From positions 868,001 through 932,000 of the forward strand of contig NC_064652.1 of NCBI RefSeq assembly GCF_001723175.1: DNA of 64,000 bases, read 5' to 3'. The notes beneath the pieces were generated by a model. That model did no database searches. It saw only the letters and a list, made by a program, of their open reading frames with translations, and was not told the DNA's origin. How positions within the stretch are numbered: the stretch's first letter is position 1; every line of letters begins with the position of its first letter. The position numbers and the translations under genes were made by a program. Source of the stretch: Penicillium oxalicum. Its lineage: Eukaryota > Ascomycota > Eurotiomycetes > Eurotiales > Aspergillaceae. Shown piece after piece: positions 43,792 to 55,477 of the stretch.

Positions 43792-44643
43792 GTGCAGAGG
43801 ACATTGCAGGCAATATCTTCCACCGGAACAGTAGTTTTTTTTTTCTTATAAATTTGAGCTGTTTGATACCATTTGAGCCCCCTTCAGGGAGACATTGCAT
43901 CTTTGAGAATTCATCCTGAAGGATACTTCGTTGTACTTAAAAGTCTCAGCGTAGATTTATATACACATCATCTTGTCTATGAATGGTGAAGTGTGACTGT
44001 GTCGCAGCTCGTCTCCAAGTCGGGATCTCCGAAGCTTAGCTCCGACACGTGACCCGAGCCGTGTGCCATAGAGGGAAAGCTATCTGTAAAGAAAGACCCG
44101 AGAAGAACAATCAGCTGCTTTTCTCCATCTGCAATTGAAGGCAAAAACAAAGAGAAGAATCCCCCCAATCTCTTTACTCAACGCACTCCTTCTCGGCGTC
44201 CACTCTTCCCCCTCTTAATTCATTGATTCGTCCTAAAGTCTTGAGACCAACGACCGGCCCGAAAGCATCTCGCATCTTCCTTCTCAACCACACGAGTTCG
44301 AGCCTGCTACGAATCCCATTGGAAGCTAGCAATTGTGGTCCATTCACTACGAGTCGCAACCCCCAGGCGATTCCTCATTATCAACGCTTTTCTCCCACTT
44401 TCAAAACACCTTCCCCCTCCTCGTTCATCGTTGCGCTTCTCCAATTCAGACTACTTGCGGATCAGAATTTCCCCCATCTTGCAGTCAGCGGGGTCATCGA
44501 GAAAGCCCTCGTTGCTTGTGATCCAGCAGCTTCTAGAACTGAGCCTCTGTCGCCCGGCACTGGCACTGTGAGGAAGTGCGTCCACCGCCGTCAACGTCTC
44601 CTCGGTCAATTTCATCATTCGTCGCACACTTCCATCGCCCAGC
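43792..44643. other. intergenic, LSM8 leader
   Basis: 852 bases between verprolin and LSM8, both on the plus strand. The opening 44223-44735 spans the LSM8 start in another frame and has no family resemblance. Confidence 0.5.
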
Positions 44644-45053
44644 ATGTCTCTCCCTCTGATGTCGCTCATCAACAGTACGTATCGACCCTCGTGCGGTCCC
44701 CGCCCACCACTTATTCTCTCTTACTACGCGTGTGAAACCGATCTACTGACACTCCCTGTCTTGTTATTTCTTTTCTTTTAGAAAAAGTCCTCATCCTCAC
44801 CGTTGACGGCCGTACACTCCTCGGCACGCTTCTCTCCACCGATCAACTCACCAACATCGTCCTCACCAACACCGTGGAGCGCATTATCCGAACTCCCGAC
44901 GACGATGAGCCCTCAGCGCAGGTGGAGCATGGCCTGTACCTCATCCGAGGTGATAATGTGGTCATCTGTGGTGAGGTAGATGAGAAGATCGATGCAGATA
45001 TTGATTGGTCCAAGGTCAAAGGACAGGTGATTCGGGACACGAAAAACGTATGA
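44644..45053 (+). CDS. LSM8: U6 snRNA-associated Sm-like protein LSm8
   Basis: Two exons (44644-44674, 44782-45053) give 100 aa; the 107-nt intron has a GTACGT donor and a TTTTAG acceptor. LSm8 is the subunit that makes the LSm2-8 ring nuclear, where it binds the 3' end of U6 snRNA. The N-terminal helix MSLPLMSLINKKV is followed by the Sm1 motif (VLILTVDGRTLLGTLLSTDQ) and an Sm2 motif with LYLIRGDNVVICGEVD. The IRGDNV form is typical of LSm8. The length (about 95-100) is right for the family. The first exon has only 31 nt, yet the family N-terminus confirms it. Confidence 0.95.
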
Positions 45054-47008
45054 ACGTTGCGTGAGAAGTGTCCGGTGCATACGAGACGTGGATTTGAATA
45101 GATGCACGCTCAGGCGTTGGGGGGGTTTTTACGGCGAGGCTTCTTTTTTTGATATCGTCCAATTTTCATTTTCTTCCTCTCTCCGTCTTCCTCGTCTCCT
45201 TCCTTTTCTTTTTCTTCTCCTCTCCGGTGATTGAGGTCTTCTTTTGGCGTGGAAAAATAGACGAGCCTGGAGCGTACGCGTGATCTCACGCTGCTGCCAG
45301 GGATCAGCCGGGAAATCTTGGAAAGTGAACGATCTCTGAGGGCACAATTTGCAGCCTGGAGAGGGTAGAGTAAATCATCCATGGAGGTTTTCGCAATCAT
45401 ATACCCACTTCTTTCCTGCCATCGTTTTCTCTCTTGGTCCCGTTTCGCCATTGGGTCGGATCGAATTCTTTTTTGGTATAGCGCGCCATTGTGGCAGCGT
45501 AAAGAAGCCTCCACCTTGGCTGCGATCCCTTGTAGACAATTCTACATTACCCGACCCGAAGATACGACGACTGCGTGGCTCAGCCGACTCGTCGAGTCAG
45601 TCAGCCTGATCATTCATATCCCCAGCTGCCTATCTCCCCCCATATCAGTATAACATTAATAGGCACCAAGCCTAAATGGAAAGGTCATTCATGAGATCCT
45701 GTACCAACAGTCGACATGTATCATCATTTCCAGAACCTCCCATGGAAACCCGCTAAGAGCCCCGTCAGCCATGAGTCCTTGATCAAAAACTTGGTCCTGG
45801 TTCCCACGGTGCCCATGCTGGCCCAGATTTTCTCTGGAAGCCGAACGGCCGAGCGGGGAATGAACAACTTGGAGGGCCAGCATGGAATGATGGAATGAGG
45901 GGCGGGGGAACGTGTTATGCTGCACAGGGCTGTCGATGCATTCCTTCTGGCCCACCAGTACAGTACAAACATGAACAGTATGTACATTGTACTGTAATTC
46001 ATCTGGGGGTAATGCTATAGGTAAGTGTGTTACGTACAGTAGAATACAGTGTTGACCTCACTCTGGACCACTTGAGCAGATGTGAGGATTTGGGATGATT
46101 TTGAATCAACTGTCCTTGACGGTTCAATAGGGAGGATCGGTTCGAGCTTACGCCTGATGGAAAGTGAACGGGCACGGAGCGGTCTTCCGTTTGGGGCGGA
46201 CCTACTATTTTGGGTGCCTGGTGACTTGCTCTGTGCATTCGATCAATATGGCTTTATGGACTGGCAGATTCAGAGTCGGTCGGGGATTCGGTGGAGGAAA
46301 TTCAGTTAATCAACCTGTACGAGATATTTCTACTATCTAGGTGGTGTACTATGTTACGCGAGACCGTCGACTCCCAACATCCTGGATGGGGGAGATATAA
46401 CTGGTACTACTACTAGTACTGCATGCAAGAGTGTACATTCAACATTGTACATCTATAGATGTGTCTTATACTCAATCATTGCATTAGTACCTTGGGCATC
46501 AAGGTTCCTGATGGATGACTTCCATTATTGACAGAAGGACTTTAAACTTGATAGGTACTACGACTTCAGGTCAAGGGACCCTCCCGCACAACCATCAGTC
46601 ACTACGAGCTGAGTTATCGAACCCCCTCAAAACCTCGTCGGCACGTTTTTCCCCCAGTGCACTTGTCACTTTCTCACTCTTTGTCAGTCAATTGATCCCT
46701 CCTCATTCGAGTGTGTTCTAGACGCCAGCGGATATGCAGGTGCTTCGTTGTAGGGCAATCCTTGCGGCCAATCCGCGTGGAGTGCGGGATGTTGATCGAT
46801 TTCTTTTTGTTCACGGACCGTCATACGACTACATAATCATACTGTCCAGCCTTGGGGACTGACTACTGCTCCGCGGTACTTGATAGAGTTACCTTGGGCA
46901 TACATAGTCCACATTGACACATCTATGGTCATGTAGTACTACCTTAGGTACCTAGTACTACTGCCCACTTCCAACCGAGTACTAACATAGTTGAGTATGT
47001 AAGTGCTA

Positions 47009-47045
47009 TGCATAGATGACTGTACTTAGTACAGTCATCTATGCA
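47009..47045. repeat. perfect inverted repeat (17-base arms, TTA loop)
   Basis: TGCATAGATGACTGTAC at 47009-47025 is the exact reverse complement of GTACAGTCATCTATGCA at 47029-47045, separated by TTA. Either strand could fold as a hairpin. It lies far from any gene. Confidence 0.95.
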
Positions 47046-49211
47046 CGAGCCCCCCGCCCCCAAGTCCACTGGCCACCAGCACTCAAGAAACCACCCTCCA
47101 GTCCGTCCCCAGTCTCTCGAAGAACTCAACACGGACCTACCTAACCTCATACTAAATTCCTTCTTTTTTTTCCCACTTCTTGTTAGCTTCGGGTATCCTA
47201 CCTTGGTTAGGCAATAAAGGCGGCTGGTGTAGGTACCATAGTACCCACGTGACAGCAATACTGAATACACCCTGTGCAAGTGTCGAATGTATAGGTACCT
47301 AATGCCTGTGATACATCCGTACAGTGCCCATGTAGGATATGTATGTACACAATTTTACCTACAGGACAGGACAGGTATACATACAGAAACTAAACAAGTA
47401 GAGTAGACCCAGGTTCCTCCTATCATGGATAGGACTCCAAGAGAAAGAGTCATCGATTTCTAACAGAGCCGGGACTGGCTCGTGCGACGAATTGAATCCG
47501 GTCGGCCTCTACCACCAGTCGGTCTGTCACTCCCCTATACGGTATGTACTTACTACTACAATGTGGTAATGTAGCAATGTACTGTAGACTCGTGGAGCAT
47601 CGATTGCCTCAGAATCAGTAGATGATGCAAAGACTCTCTACTTATCATCATTCCCGGCAGTGGTACTGTACTATACTACAGTGACACAATCAGTTTTCGC
47701 CGATTCGTCTGTGCCGCGTCTTTCGCTAATCCACGACACCAGCCCCCCTTTCCTGTTCCGCTTGCGTCGCAAATGGACCCTTTCCCCCTCCCTTTCCCCT
47801 TTGGAAGTGGGTCGGTTCAGGTACTGTGGGAAGATAAATGCGATACTGTACACCTCGTTTCATGTGTACACCACCAGTCTACCGTACTCGATACTGGTAG
47901 TGTGCTGCACATGTCAAGTCCACATATACTTGAACAATGGAGATACTTGTACAGTTACCGTATACTCAATAGAGCCAAGGACTACTATGCACATCCTACA
48001 ACTCATTCTGATTGAGGTCATGTCCACCATGATGGTTGAGACTCGGTAGAAACCCTTTAAGATAGAGTCTAGGGGGCAGGGGGGAAAAAAACTAGCGTAT
48101 TTACCCACTTCCACTCTGCGAGCCGGGGCTAAAGAGTGCTAAGGTATTCAGGGCTTTTAAAAGACCGGTTCAATGGGAGGGGGTACATACGTGAACGGTG
48201 ACCTACTATACAACTAGAGTATTTCTCTCTTTTTTTTCTTTTCTATTTCTCTCGCCACTTCTCTTAAGAGTAACTAGTAGTGGACCTGGGCTGATCGCGA
48301 TCAATATATCTATGTACGCTCCGGGTAAGTGTGGTTGTTCAGGACCTATGTCGAGTGTCCCCGATCGGTTGACCCGAGCGTGCATATACCTACACACAAT
48401 TGTACAACTGTACAGTTACATGGCTCAGTGTGTGGCCCGCGCCTCGCAGAGATTGCTTTTGCCATGTTCATCAGTATGGAAGATAGTGATCCACACACAG
48501 AGCGCCTGAAACAAAGGTTTTTGACGGGGATTTTCATCTGTAGCTCTTATCACTTGATAAAATGATTTCAAGTACCTATCCAGATGGGATAGGCATATTA
48601 AAACTACATATATCAATGCTTCATTGGATATGGAGCCCAGCCCTATACCACAATGTTGGACCGCTTGTACTGTAGCGTCCATTCGGCGCGTAGTACATCG
48701 TCGTGGAAAGCTGGTCCTTGGTTCGGAGTCTTTCCCCTGCTGTTCCTGGTCAGAGGATTTTAGTTGACCAGTACTAAGGTACTACCAGTGTAAAGTATCT
48801 AGTTATCCACAATTTCCAGTTCCACGCTGTTTATCTGCTCATCCACTGTGCTGCCTGAGTTCCACGATCGATGATATCAGGTTGTAGGTCACATTCGTCG
48901 CCTCTCTATAACCATACACATAGGGCCTTCAAAAAGTGCTGGCCACTGGGAGGATATCCGTAATTCAGGCAGACCAAGCCAAGATAGTACTGTACGACTG
49001 TCTGTCCATACATATGCTCATTGCCCAATCATCTTAACTGCCAAGTATCCGAGGTTACAAAATCCGCAGCAGCCCCCCGCATCCATAATCCCAGTGTTCT
49101 GTAAATAGCCATACGGTACATTTAAACGTCGAATTCCCCATACAGTACCGTACTGTCGGGTATCTGTTTCCATCACCGCTTCAGGCAAAAACGTCTCTCG
49201 TACCTGCTTAG

Positions 49212-49244
<33 letters not shown>
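49212..49244 (+). repeat. C33 homopolymer
   Basis: Thirty-three C residues in a row, about 505 bases before the start codon of the gene at 49750, probably in its promoter or leader. Confidence 0.95.
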
Positions 49245-49245
<1 letters not shown>

Positions 49246-49749
49246 TTTCACCCTGTGGCTCAGTTCCACCCTTATTCTGCCCTTTCCCACTCCTCTCTTT
49301 TTGACTTCATATCACTGCTCTCACTTCTCTCTTTTTGCACAAGCCTCCGCCTCGACTGCTTCCTTTTCTTCTTACCTCTTTCCTGGTGACCTTGACTGGT
49401 CCCAACCCCTCCGCTGGTCGCTGGGTGTCCAATTCTTCATCCACCTGCAGGATTTCACTCCTCACCCGCCGCCCCCTATCCGTATACCACGTTTCAGCCC
49501 TTCATGTGGACTCTTGCATCACTGCGACAAAAAGATTTCTCCTCTCCCGGCCTAGCGCAGCACTTGTCGCAGGCTGACCTGTGGTCGTGAACCGTCTACG
49601 AGAATTCTCGTCGATCGTCATTCGATCATCATCTTCTTCTTGTCGCTTCCATCACACTCCCAAGCCATCCATCCGCCGCAGATCGATTTTAAATCCGAAC
49701 GACTCTCTACCTCCCTCTCTCCTCCTCCTCTTCTCCCCCGCATTTGGCG

Positions 49750-50862
49750 ATGTGGCTCTTCCGAGGGGCACAGTCCGCGGTCTTCTACTATGCGACATGT
49801 ACGCCGTGTGCGATGAGTATTGACCGGCGAAAACGGAAGAAGGATGCCGTTCGAAGTCAACGCCTGAATGAAAAAGCCGCCGCCGCCGAACTTGTCACCG
49901 ACCAACCCCGACCATTTCCCCAGCCAACTGCCTTCAGTACAAATGAAGGATGGGCCGAGGAGATCGCATTGGGGCCAGGGCCTCCCACTCGCCGTGGTGG
50001 CAATCGGAACCATACTCGCACCGACAGTTGGAACACAGATCATAGCTCCCCGTCCAAGAAGGACAAGGCTTCCGCGCTCATGCAGCCACTGAACGACCGA
50101 TGGAAATCTATGCGGTATCAGCGAGAAGACGAACCACTCTGGGGTCAGGAAGTCCGAGGCTCTTCCATCGGGTTCTCCGGTCGTGGTCGCACCGATCAAC
50201 CGGAGCCGCCTAAATACTACGCCGCTCAGGTTCCCCCCGTCAATGATCTCCACCCACCTATCGTGAGTGGGCCCCGCAGTCGTGCCGAGACGAGATGGAT
50301 GCTCCAGCCGCCTCCGAGTGCCAAGGTCATGGCCGGAAAGGTCCGAATCAATGCCTCTTCACCTCAGACAGCCCACGGTGGTTTCAACGAATTCCCATCG
50401 CGCCCGATCCGAGGTGGAGTGATTGAGGAAGAAGAGGCCGAACACGTCCCCAAGGATGTCGAAGACGGTCCTCTTGAAACGGCTGAAGGAGAGCAACGCT
50501 TGCCTCGCCGACCGTCCGCGTCACACGTGCGGCCAAGCTTCGATAGTGATTTCCCCCCCGACTGTCATCGCCCGCGGGACTCTCCAACCGACTCCATGTT
50601 TTCCATGCCCGATGATGGATCTTTCAGTGCTTCCTGGAAATACCCAGACACCCCCACGACTCGACCTACCTCCGAGTCCATGGAAGGTAGCCCCAAGGCT
50701 CCTCGTCCACACATCTCAAAGACCCTCTCCACCATGCCTCGTGTCGATGGGAACAAAGCAAAGGTTCACCTTCTTCAACTGGAGATCACTGATGACCGAG
50801 ACGAATTTGGCGTTGGTCAGCTAGAACGCATACGTCCTTGGCGATGGAGCATGGACATATGA
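49750..50862 (+). CDS. unknown protein, 370 aa, with conserved-looking N-terminus
   Basis: Single exon from the ATG at 49750 (an earlier in-frame TTG at 49744 is not a start). The first 31 residues begin MWLFRGAQSAVFYYATCTPC, hydrophobic and aromatic with Cys17-x2-Cys20, and end in a basic RRKRKK patch. This looks like a lipid- or membrane-associating segment rather than a cleaved signal. The remaining 340 residues are polar and low in hydrophobics, with many Pro, Ser and Arg, and probably mostly disordered. Short ordered-looking pieces are LNDRWKSMRYQREDEPLWGQ and HLLQLEITDDRDEFGVGQLE. I do not recognise a family. Its isolation between two long gene-free spacers resembles that of regulated fungal genes, but that is only an inference. 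Confidence 0.7.
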   Translation: MWLFRGAQSAVFYYATCTPCAMSIDRRKRKKDAVRSQRLNEKAAAAELVTDQPRPFPQPTAFSTNEGWAEEIALGPGPPTRRGGNRNHTRTDSWNTDHSSPSKKDKASALMQPLNDRWKSMRYQREDEPLWGQEVRGSSIGFSGRGRTDQPEPPKYYAAQVPPVNDLHPPIVSGPRSRAETRWMLQPPPSAKVMAGKVRINASSPQTAHGGFNEFPSRPIRGGVIEEEEAEHVPKDVEDGPLETAEGEQRLPRRPSASHVRPSFDSDFPPDCHRPRDSPTDSMFSMPDDGSFSASWKYPDTPTTRPTSESMEGSPKAPRPHISKTLSTMPRVDGNKAKVHLLQLEITDDRDEFGVGQLERIRPWRWSMDI

Positions 50863-53405
50863 ACACGGCCACGAATTCTGGCTATTGTGTCGTCCCCGGC
50901 CGCCTCCTTGTTTAACCGGTCTTTGCTTCATGGTACTATCAGCATCCACATTTCCCAGACACATTTCAATTCGCATCTCCGATCGAGTTTCAAGGCTCTT
51001 CGACCATTCGACCTGCACCCCCTTCTCCTCAAGACCGATCCGTCTATTTTTTGCATCTTCACTTAGCACCGAGGCGTTTATATTCGGCAAAAGGAAAGCG
51101 CTTTCCTCGTCTCGAACTTTTGATTCGTGCCCCTCGGCATTTTCTGGCTGTCGCATCTTTTCTTGCTCGCATTTGATCTCGTCGCAACCCTCTCCGTTGG
51201 GCTCAGAGTTGCACGGCTGGACCGGTTACTCCCAATCTTCTTTGCAGGGCAGACCAGGCAGTTCCAAAGGCCTTGCAGTGTTTCAGTAGGGATATGATCG
51301 CTAGCATGCTCTCCGGCATTGTCCAAACTGGCTATAGCATTTGCCTCCCCATCCAATCGACTCTTTGGCGACTGGCTCTGCTTCGCCAAGTGTGCTCCCC
51401 GGTTTCCTTGGACTTCCTTCTTTTTTTTTGTGAATATTTGATTTCAGCGTGTTCATTCTTCAGTGTATCCTACTGTTCCCACCATCCTTTGGCCCTTTCT
51501 TGAGATCTCATTGGCCTCTGCTTTCTTTTTTCCTTGTATCATAATCGCCTTGCTCCTACAGAGTACATATATAGCTTACTGCGCACATACCATGAAGAGG
51601 CCAAGAGATGGTTGCTCACTTTCAATTGGATGATTTGGTTTTGATTGCCTTTACCACTTGATTCTGCCGAAGTTGTAATCCACGAAGCTGCTAGGAAGCC
51701 CTCTTTATTAAGGTACTGCAGCCTAATGCTGACATTGACGAGTAGATAGAGGCCTCATCGACATGCGTAAGACTGATCCTTGAATGGGCTCCTTCTTCAT
51801 TGCGTATATATCTGACCGATACCTTTTTAAATACATACTGTTGACACCAATGATGAATCGGAAACTGCATACAGTAGGTACTCGGATGAAAAAGCTACCC
51901 AAAAGTCCCACAACCAAGCTTTGAGAGAGTTTGCCCTCTCCAGATGTTTGCCAGCCCAGCAGTCATGTGTCTTGAGGGTTTTCTCCCAGTCATGGGTTTC
52001 CCTCTTCCCCTGTTTCCTATGTTTCTCCCCAAACCCCTTCAATTCCAGATGTTTCGCCTCCAGATTACTTGCTTACCTTTAGACCTGTAGTTTGTCAAGC
52101 TTTGAGGGTATGCACGAGGTATTTACATGGTACCATCACCACCTTCACTACCGCCACTGGAGCCCAGGAACTTCAATCATTCCCTGTATCTATGTTTCAA
52201 TCCAAGAAACACTACCGGGTATTCTAGCGCAGGGTGCCTACCTAGGTAGTATGGTACTATTCTAATCAGTTGATATGAGTACTTGTGTCGGTGTCAAGAG
52301 TCTGAAATACCGCAGCACCTACATATTGGTCAAATGGATACAACAAATCAAATATACACGAGCCATCATACAGACACAATCACTTTGAATATATGGGAAT
52401 TCGACCATCTGAGGCGCTAACCGTGTATTTGGTGCCCAGATTCGGAGTCTACAATCTGTAGTTCTTATCTATCGGACGGGACCTCCATTCTAGCGGGAGA
52501 TCATTGGGATATAACTTGACTGTGCTACCTGGGCAATTGCATTTACTGGAGCTAGATTGATATACACTAGTACACTACGTATACTGGATCCGCATTTGTA
52601 CCTGTCTCACAAGGTATGCCCAGGGCATGGCCGATAGGTTGGGAAGACTCATGGGTAGTGCTCTCAAGGTATATCTAGGCTCGTGCGACAACAGGACCTC
52701 GTCCAACTGACTACATAAAAACTCATGTAGAAGCCTAGGAGATGAGACATCAATATTTGCGAGTCGAGTCCCATTACAATTTTGAGACTGCATTTATAGA
52801 AACCTCTGGACATCTTATATTTTTTTTCTGCCCAGAGGGGTTTATTTTTCATTGATGGCACAAGACTGAGCGGAAACGGTCCATACTAGACGGTGCGTAA
52901 CCCACGATCAACTGCACGGGGAAATCTTTCTGACCAGACGATTTGGGAAAACAACCCTGACGTAGGTCTGGTGATGGTGAACCGAAAAAAAAGGGTGGTG
53001 TAAAACATTGCGGAAGAGGCACGGTCCAAGATCTGTGTCAGTTGGACAAGGACAGATGCCAATGATACAGAAAATCGCAAAGAGGGAGAGGGGGAAAAGT
53101 AATGCAGAGCTGTGGGGGGAGGGGGAAAGAGTTCAAGACTATCAAGGTTTGAACAAAAACCTCCAGTGAAAAAGAGTTTCCAGAAAGACGGCATCATAAC
53201 CTGCAAATAGTCCGATCAATTGACTACTTTGCAACAGCCTGACCAAAGTAGAGAGGCGTAACAAGAGGTCTTTCCATCAACATTCCGAGAAAATGACAGA
53301 GGGGCTTTTCTTTTGTTGACCTGCACACAAGTCGCATCTGTCATCCTTCAGCTGTTGATTGGAGTCGCTGCTGATGAAGTATATCCCATGTCTATAGCTT
53401 CACGT
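50863..53405. other. 2.5-kb intergenic region, no gene seen
   Basis: The 3' flanks of two convergent genes. The first kilobase is CT-rich. From about 51.6 to 52.7 kb it becomes AT-rich with GTAC and TACCTAGGTA (52239-52248, palindromic) motifs like those in 46-49 kb. Openings up to 134 codons have no family resemblance. Confidence 0.5.
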
Positions 53406-54316
53406 CTAGTAGACCTTCTTCTTCTCGTCCATGCTGAGTTGGCCAGGGCCCATGTTCACCAACAGGAGAAGGCCGCCACTGAAGTAAAAAAAAACAATTA
53501 GAAAAGAAAAGAGATTGATGATAAATTGGTGCGGGAGAGTTGAGAACTTACACAATAGACAGAATTTGGAAGAAGTCGTACTTGGCGAAGTCCTTGTGTG
53601 GGTGGTGGGGGTGCAACTGTTTCAAGTTAGTCAAGACTGCCATAAGTCGATCAAACATTGTGGGGAAAGGATGGGGAGGAATTACCGTCCAAAAGTTGTT
53701 GACCAGAACGTTGAACACACTCAGCAACACAACGAGAATGGTAGCGCTCCACTTGGCCTTAAATCCAACAATGACCATCACGCAGGCCACAAGGCCAAAC
53801 AGACTGACCACGATGCGCCAGAAGCTCCACGAGCCAGAGAAGACGAAGCCAATGAAAAGGAAAATCAGCAGAACACGTCCAGCGAACTGAACATACATCT
53901 TGCGGTCCTTCTCATCAAGCTGAGGCAAGCCAGCGGGCACGAACTTCTTGCGCACCCACGAGTCCGACAGAACCATCAACAAAACCACCGACAACACTCA
54001 GGTTACGAAGGAAGAAATTCAAATCAAGATGAGACCATATCCAAGACCTTGGTGATGACAACACCCAGGAGACCAGCCACGGCGTATTCGGTGCGCTTGC
54101 GAGCAATAACCAGGAAAGAACAGACAGACATGGCGATCACGTTGATGATCAAGAACATGTGCGTGATTCCCCACGGAAACTAAGTGTAAAGAAAAGATTC
54201 CGGTCAGACTGAGCTCCGATGCTGGAAAAAAGTCGATTGATTCGACGGGAGTTGAACCCAGCAAACGCGGCATTCAGGGAAGAACGCTCGGGAGGGAGAG
54301 GTCACGCAGCATTCGA

Positions 54317-54349
<33 letters not shown>

Positions 54350-54783
54350 CTCTTACTCTTCCGAAGTCACGCAGGTACACGAGCTGGTCGCTCCATTGTG
54401 TAAGAATTCGTAGCGAGTCCTCGATGAAAGTAACCACGATCAGGAACCGGCCGATCGCAGGGAGGTATCTAGTGTTGAGAAAAATTCCGAGTCAGTCTGT
54501 GTGCTCGCCATGTCCCTTGTTTACGGGACAGGTCCCATTTCGGTCCTCGAGTTGCATGGCGCCCGGCCACAAGATGGAAGGGTCGATGATCAATGGGATT
54601 TCAGGAGCGCACGTACGGCTTCACGGGGTCTGCCAGCGAGTCCAGCCAGTCTTCGATCTTGCTGGTTTGCTCACGAATCGCGTCAAGCGGGCTGGGGTCG
54701 CTGGTGGCATCTGCGCTACTGGGCCCGCCAAACGGGTTCTGGTGGCCGAGGTTGTAGCCCGCGGTGCCACGGATTTGGGCCAT
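53406..54783 (-). CDS. ERV29: ER-Golgi cargo receptor Erv29 (SURF4), with three frame breaks
   Basis: Five exons on the minus strand (54783-54617, 54468-54357, 54179-53686, 53616-53552, 53478-53406); 303 aa after correction. Erv29/SURF4 is a multi-helix membrane protein that packs soluble cargo into COPII vesicles. Exon 1 is soluble; exon 2 holds FLIVVTFIEDSLRILTQWSD; later parts read FFLRNLSVVGG, AGRVLLIFLFIGF and NNFWT. The end is GGLLLLVNMGPGQLSMDEKKKVY, with a dilysine ER-retrieval signal (KKVY). In exon 3 the frame changes three times: a G is missing at 54041-54042 (plus-strand CC), a T missing at 54026-54027 (plus AA), and a T extra at 53981-53984 (plus AAAA). With these set right the exon is 495 nt and all phases agree. 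The 69-nt intron 53685-53617 is itself a multiple of three. Confidence 0.85.
54318..54349 (+). repeat. G32 homopolymer inside an ERV29 intron
   Basis: Thirty-two G residues on the plus strand (C on the transcribed mRNA sense) within the second intron of ERV29 (54356-54180), close to its donor. Confidence 0.95.
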
Positions 54784-55477
54784 GGCGAAGGATGATAGAG
54801 TGATGAAGAGTGTGAAGGTGGGAAAGGATGGACAAACAGAAAGGAAAAGATTGAAGCAGGAGTAGAAAAGGGCGAAGGGAGTGTAGAGAGGGATGAATCG
54901 AGGGAGCAAATACGTAGTGGAGACGAGAGCTATACAAAGCAGTCCTCTTCAGGCCACGATACCCGAAACTTGGCGCTAACCCCGATTGGGATGGTGTGAC
55001 GACAAAAGGGTCCAAAACATGGGCGCATTCTATTCATACGAGGACATTCTGATGGATTCCAGGTCATTGTCAACGGCCTACATTCTCCAACACACTTCAC
55101 GACACCGTGAAAACGTTTCCAAGTCAGACAAGCATGATTCATTTTAATACAGTTCACAGTAGAAACAAAAAATAAAAAAAAGTCATAGCAACATGTCCTG
55201 GATCTGCTCCTCCCATCCCCTCGCGTGATCCCGAAGGGGAGGGTGATCGCCCCCAGCCACACACTCTGAGGTACGAAAATTGGGAGCCACTCGCGACCAT
55301 ATTCAGTCGCATTGAGGACAGAGGAAAAGAGGGCTCACGCTGTCACTTGAAGGAGAAGAACACTGTGGGAACGCCAGAGCCAAGTGAGTCGGTAATAGAT
55401 ACATGGTCGAAAGGGTTCGCAGATGTAGGGGGAAATAATGGGTTTTTGAAGGAACGGGATTAGAAAGACATGGCCGC
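54784..55477. other. intergenic, ERV29 promoter
   Basis: 694 bases upstream of ERV29 and downstream of the membrane protein gene; both are on the minus strand. No gene is seen. Confidence 0.55.

Larger units (their letters stand above)
45054..49749. other. 4.7-kb gene-free spacer with GTAC-rich palindromes
   Basis: The largest gene-free stretch in the window. Between about 46.3 and 48.9 kb it is rich in GTAC, TACTAC and GGTACC. The 10-base palindrome TAGGTACCTA occurs at 46945-46954 and 47292-47301. A perfect 17-base inverted repeat lies at 47009-47045 and a C33 run at 49212-49244. The last 500 bases are CT-rich and probably the leader of the gene at 49750. No opening here resembles a protein family. 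Confidence 0.55.

Noticed and set aside
54234..54275. tRNA-like T-arm (GGGTTCAACTCCC on the minus strand) followed by a T run
   Set aside because: No matching A box, acceptor stem or anticodon arm could be found upstream, and it sits within an ERV29 intron.
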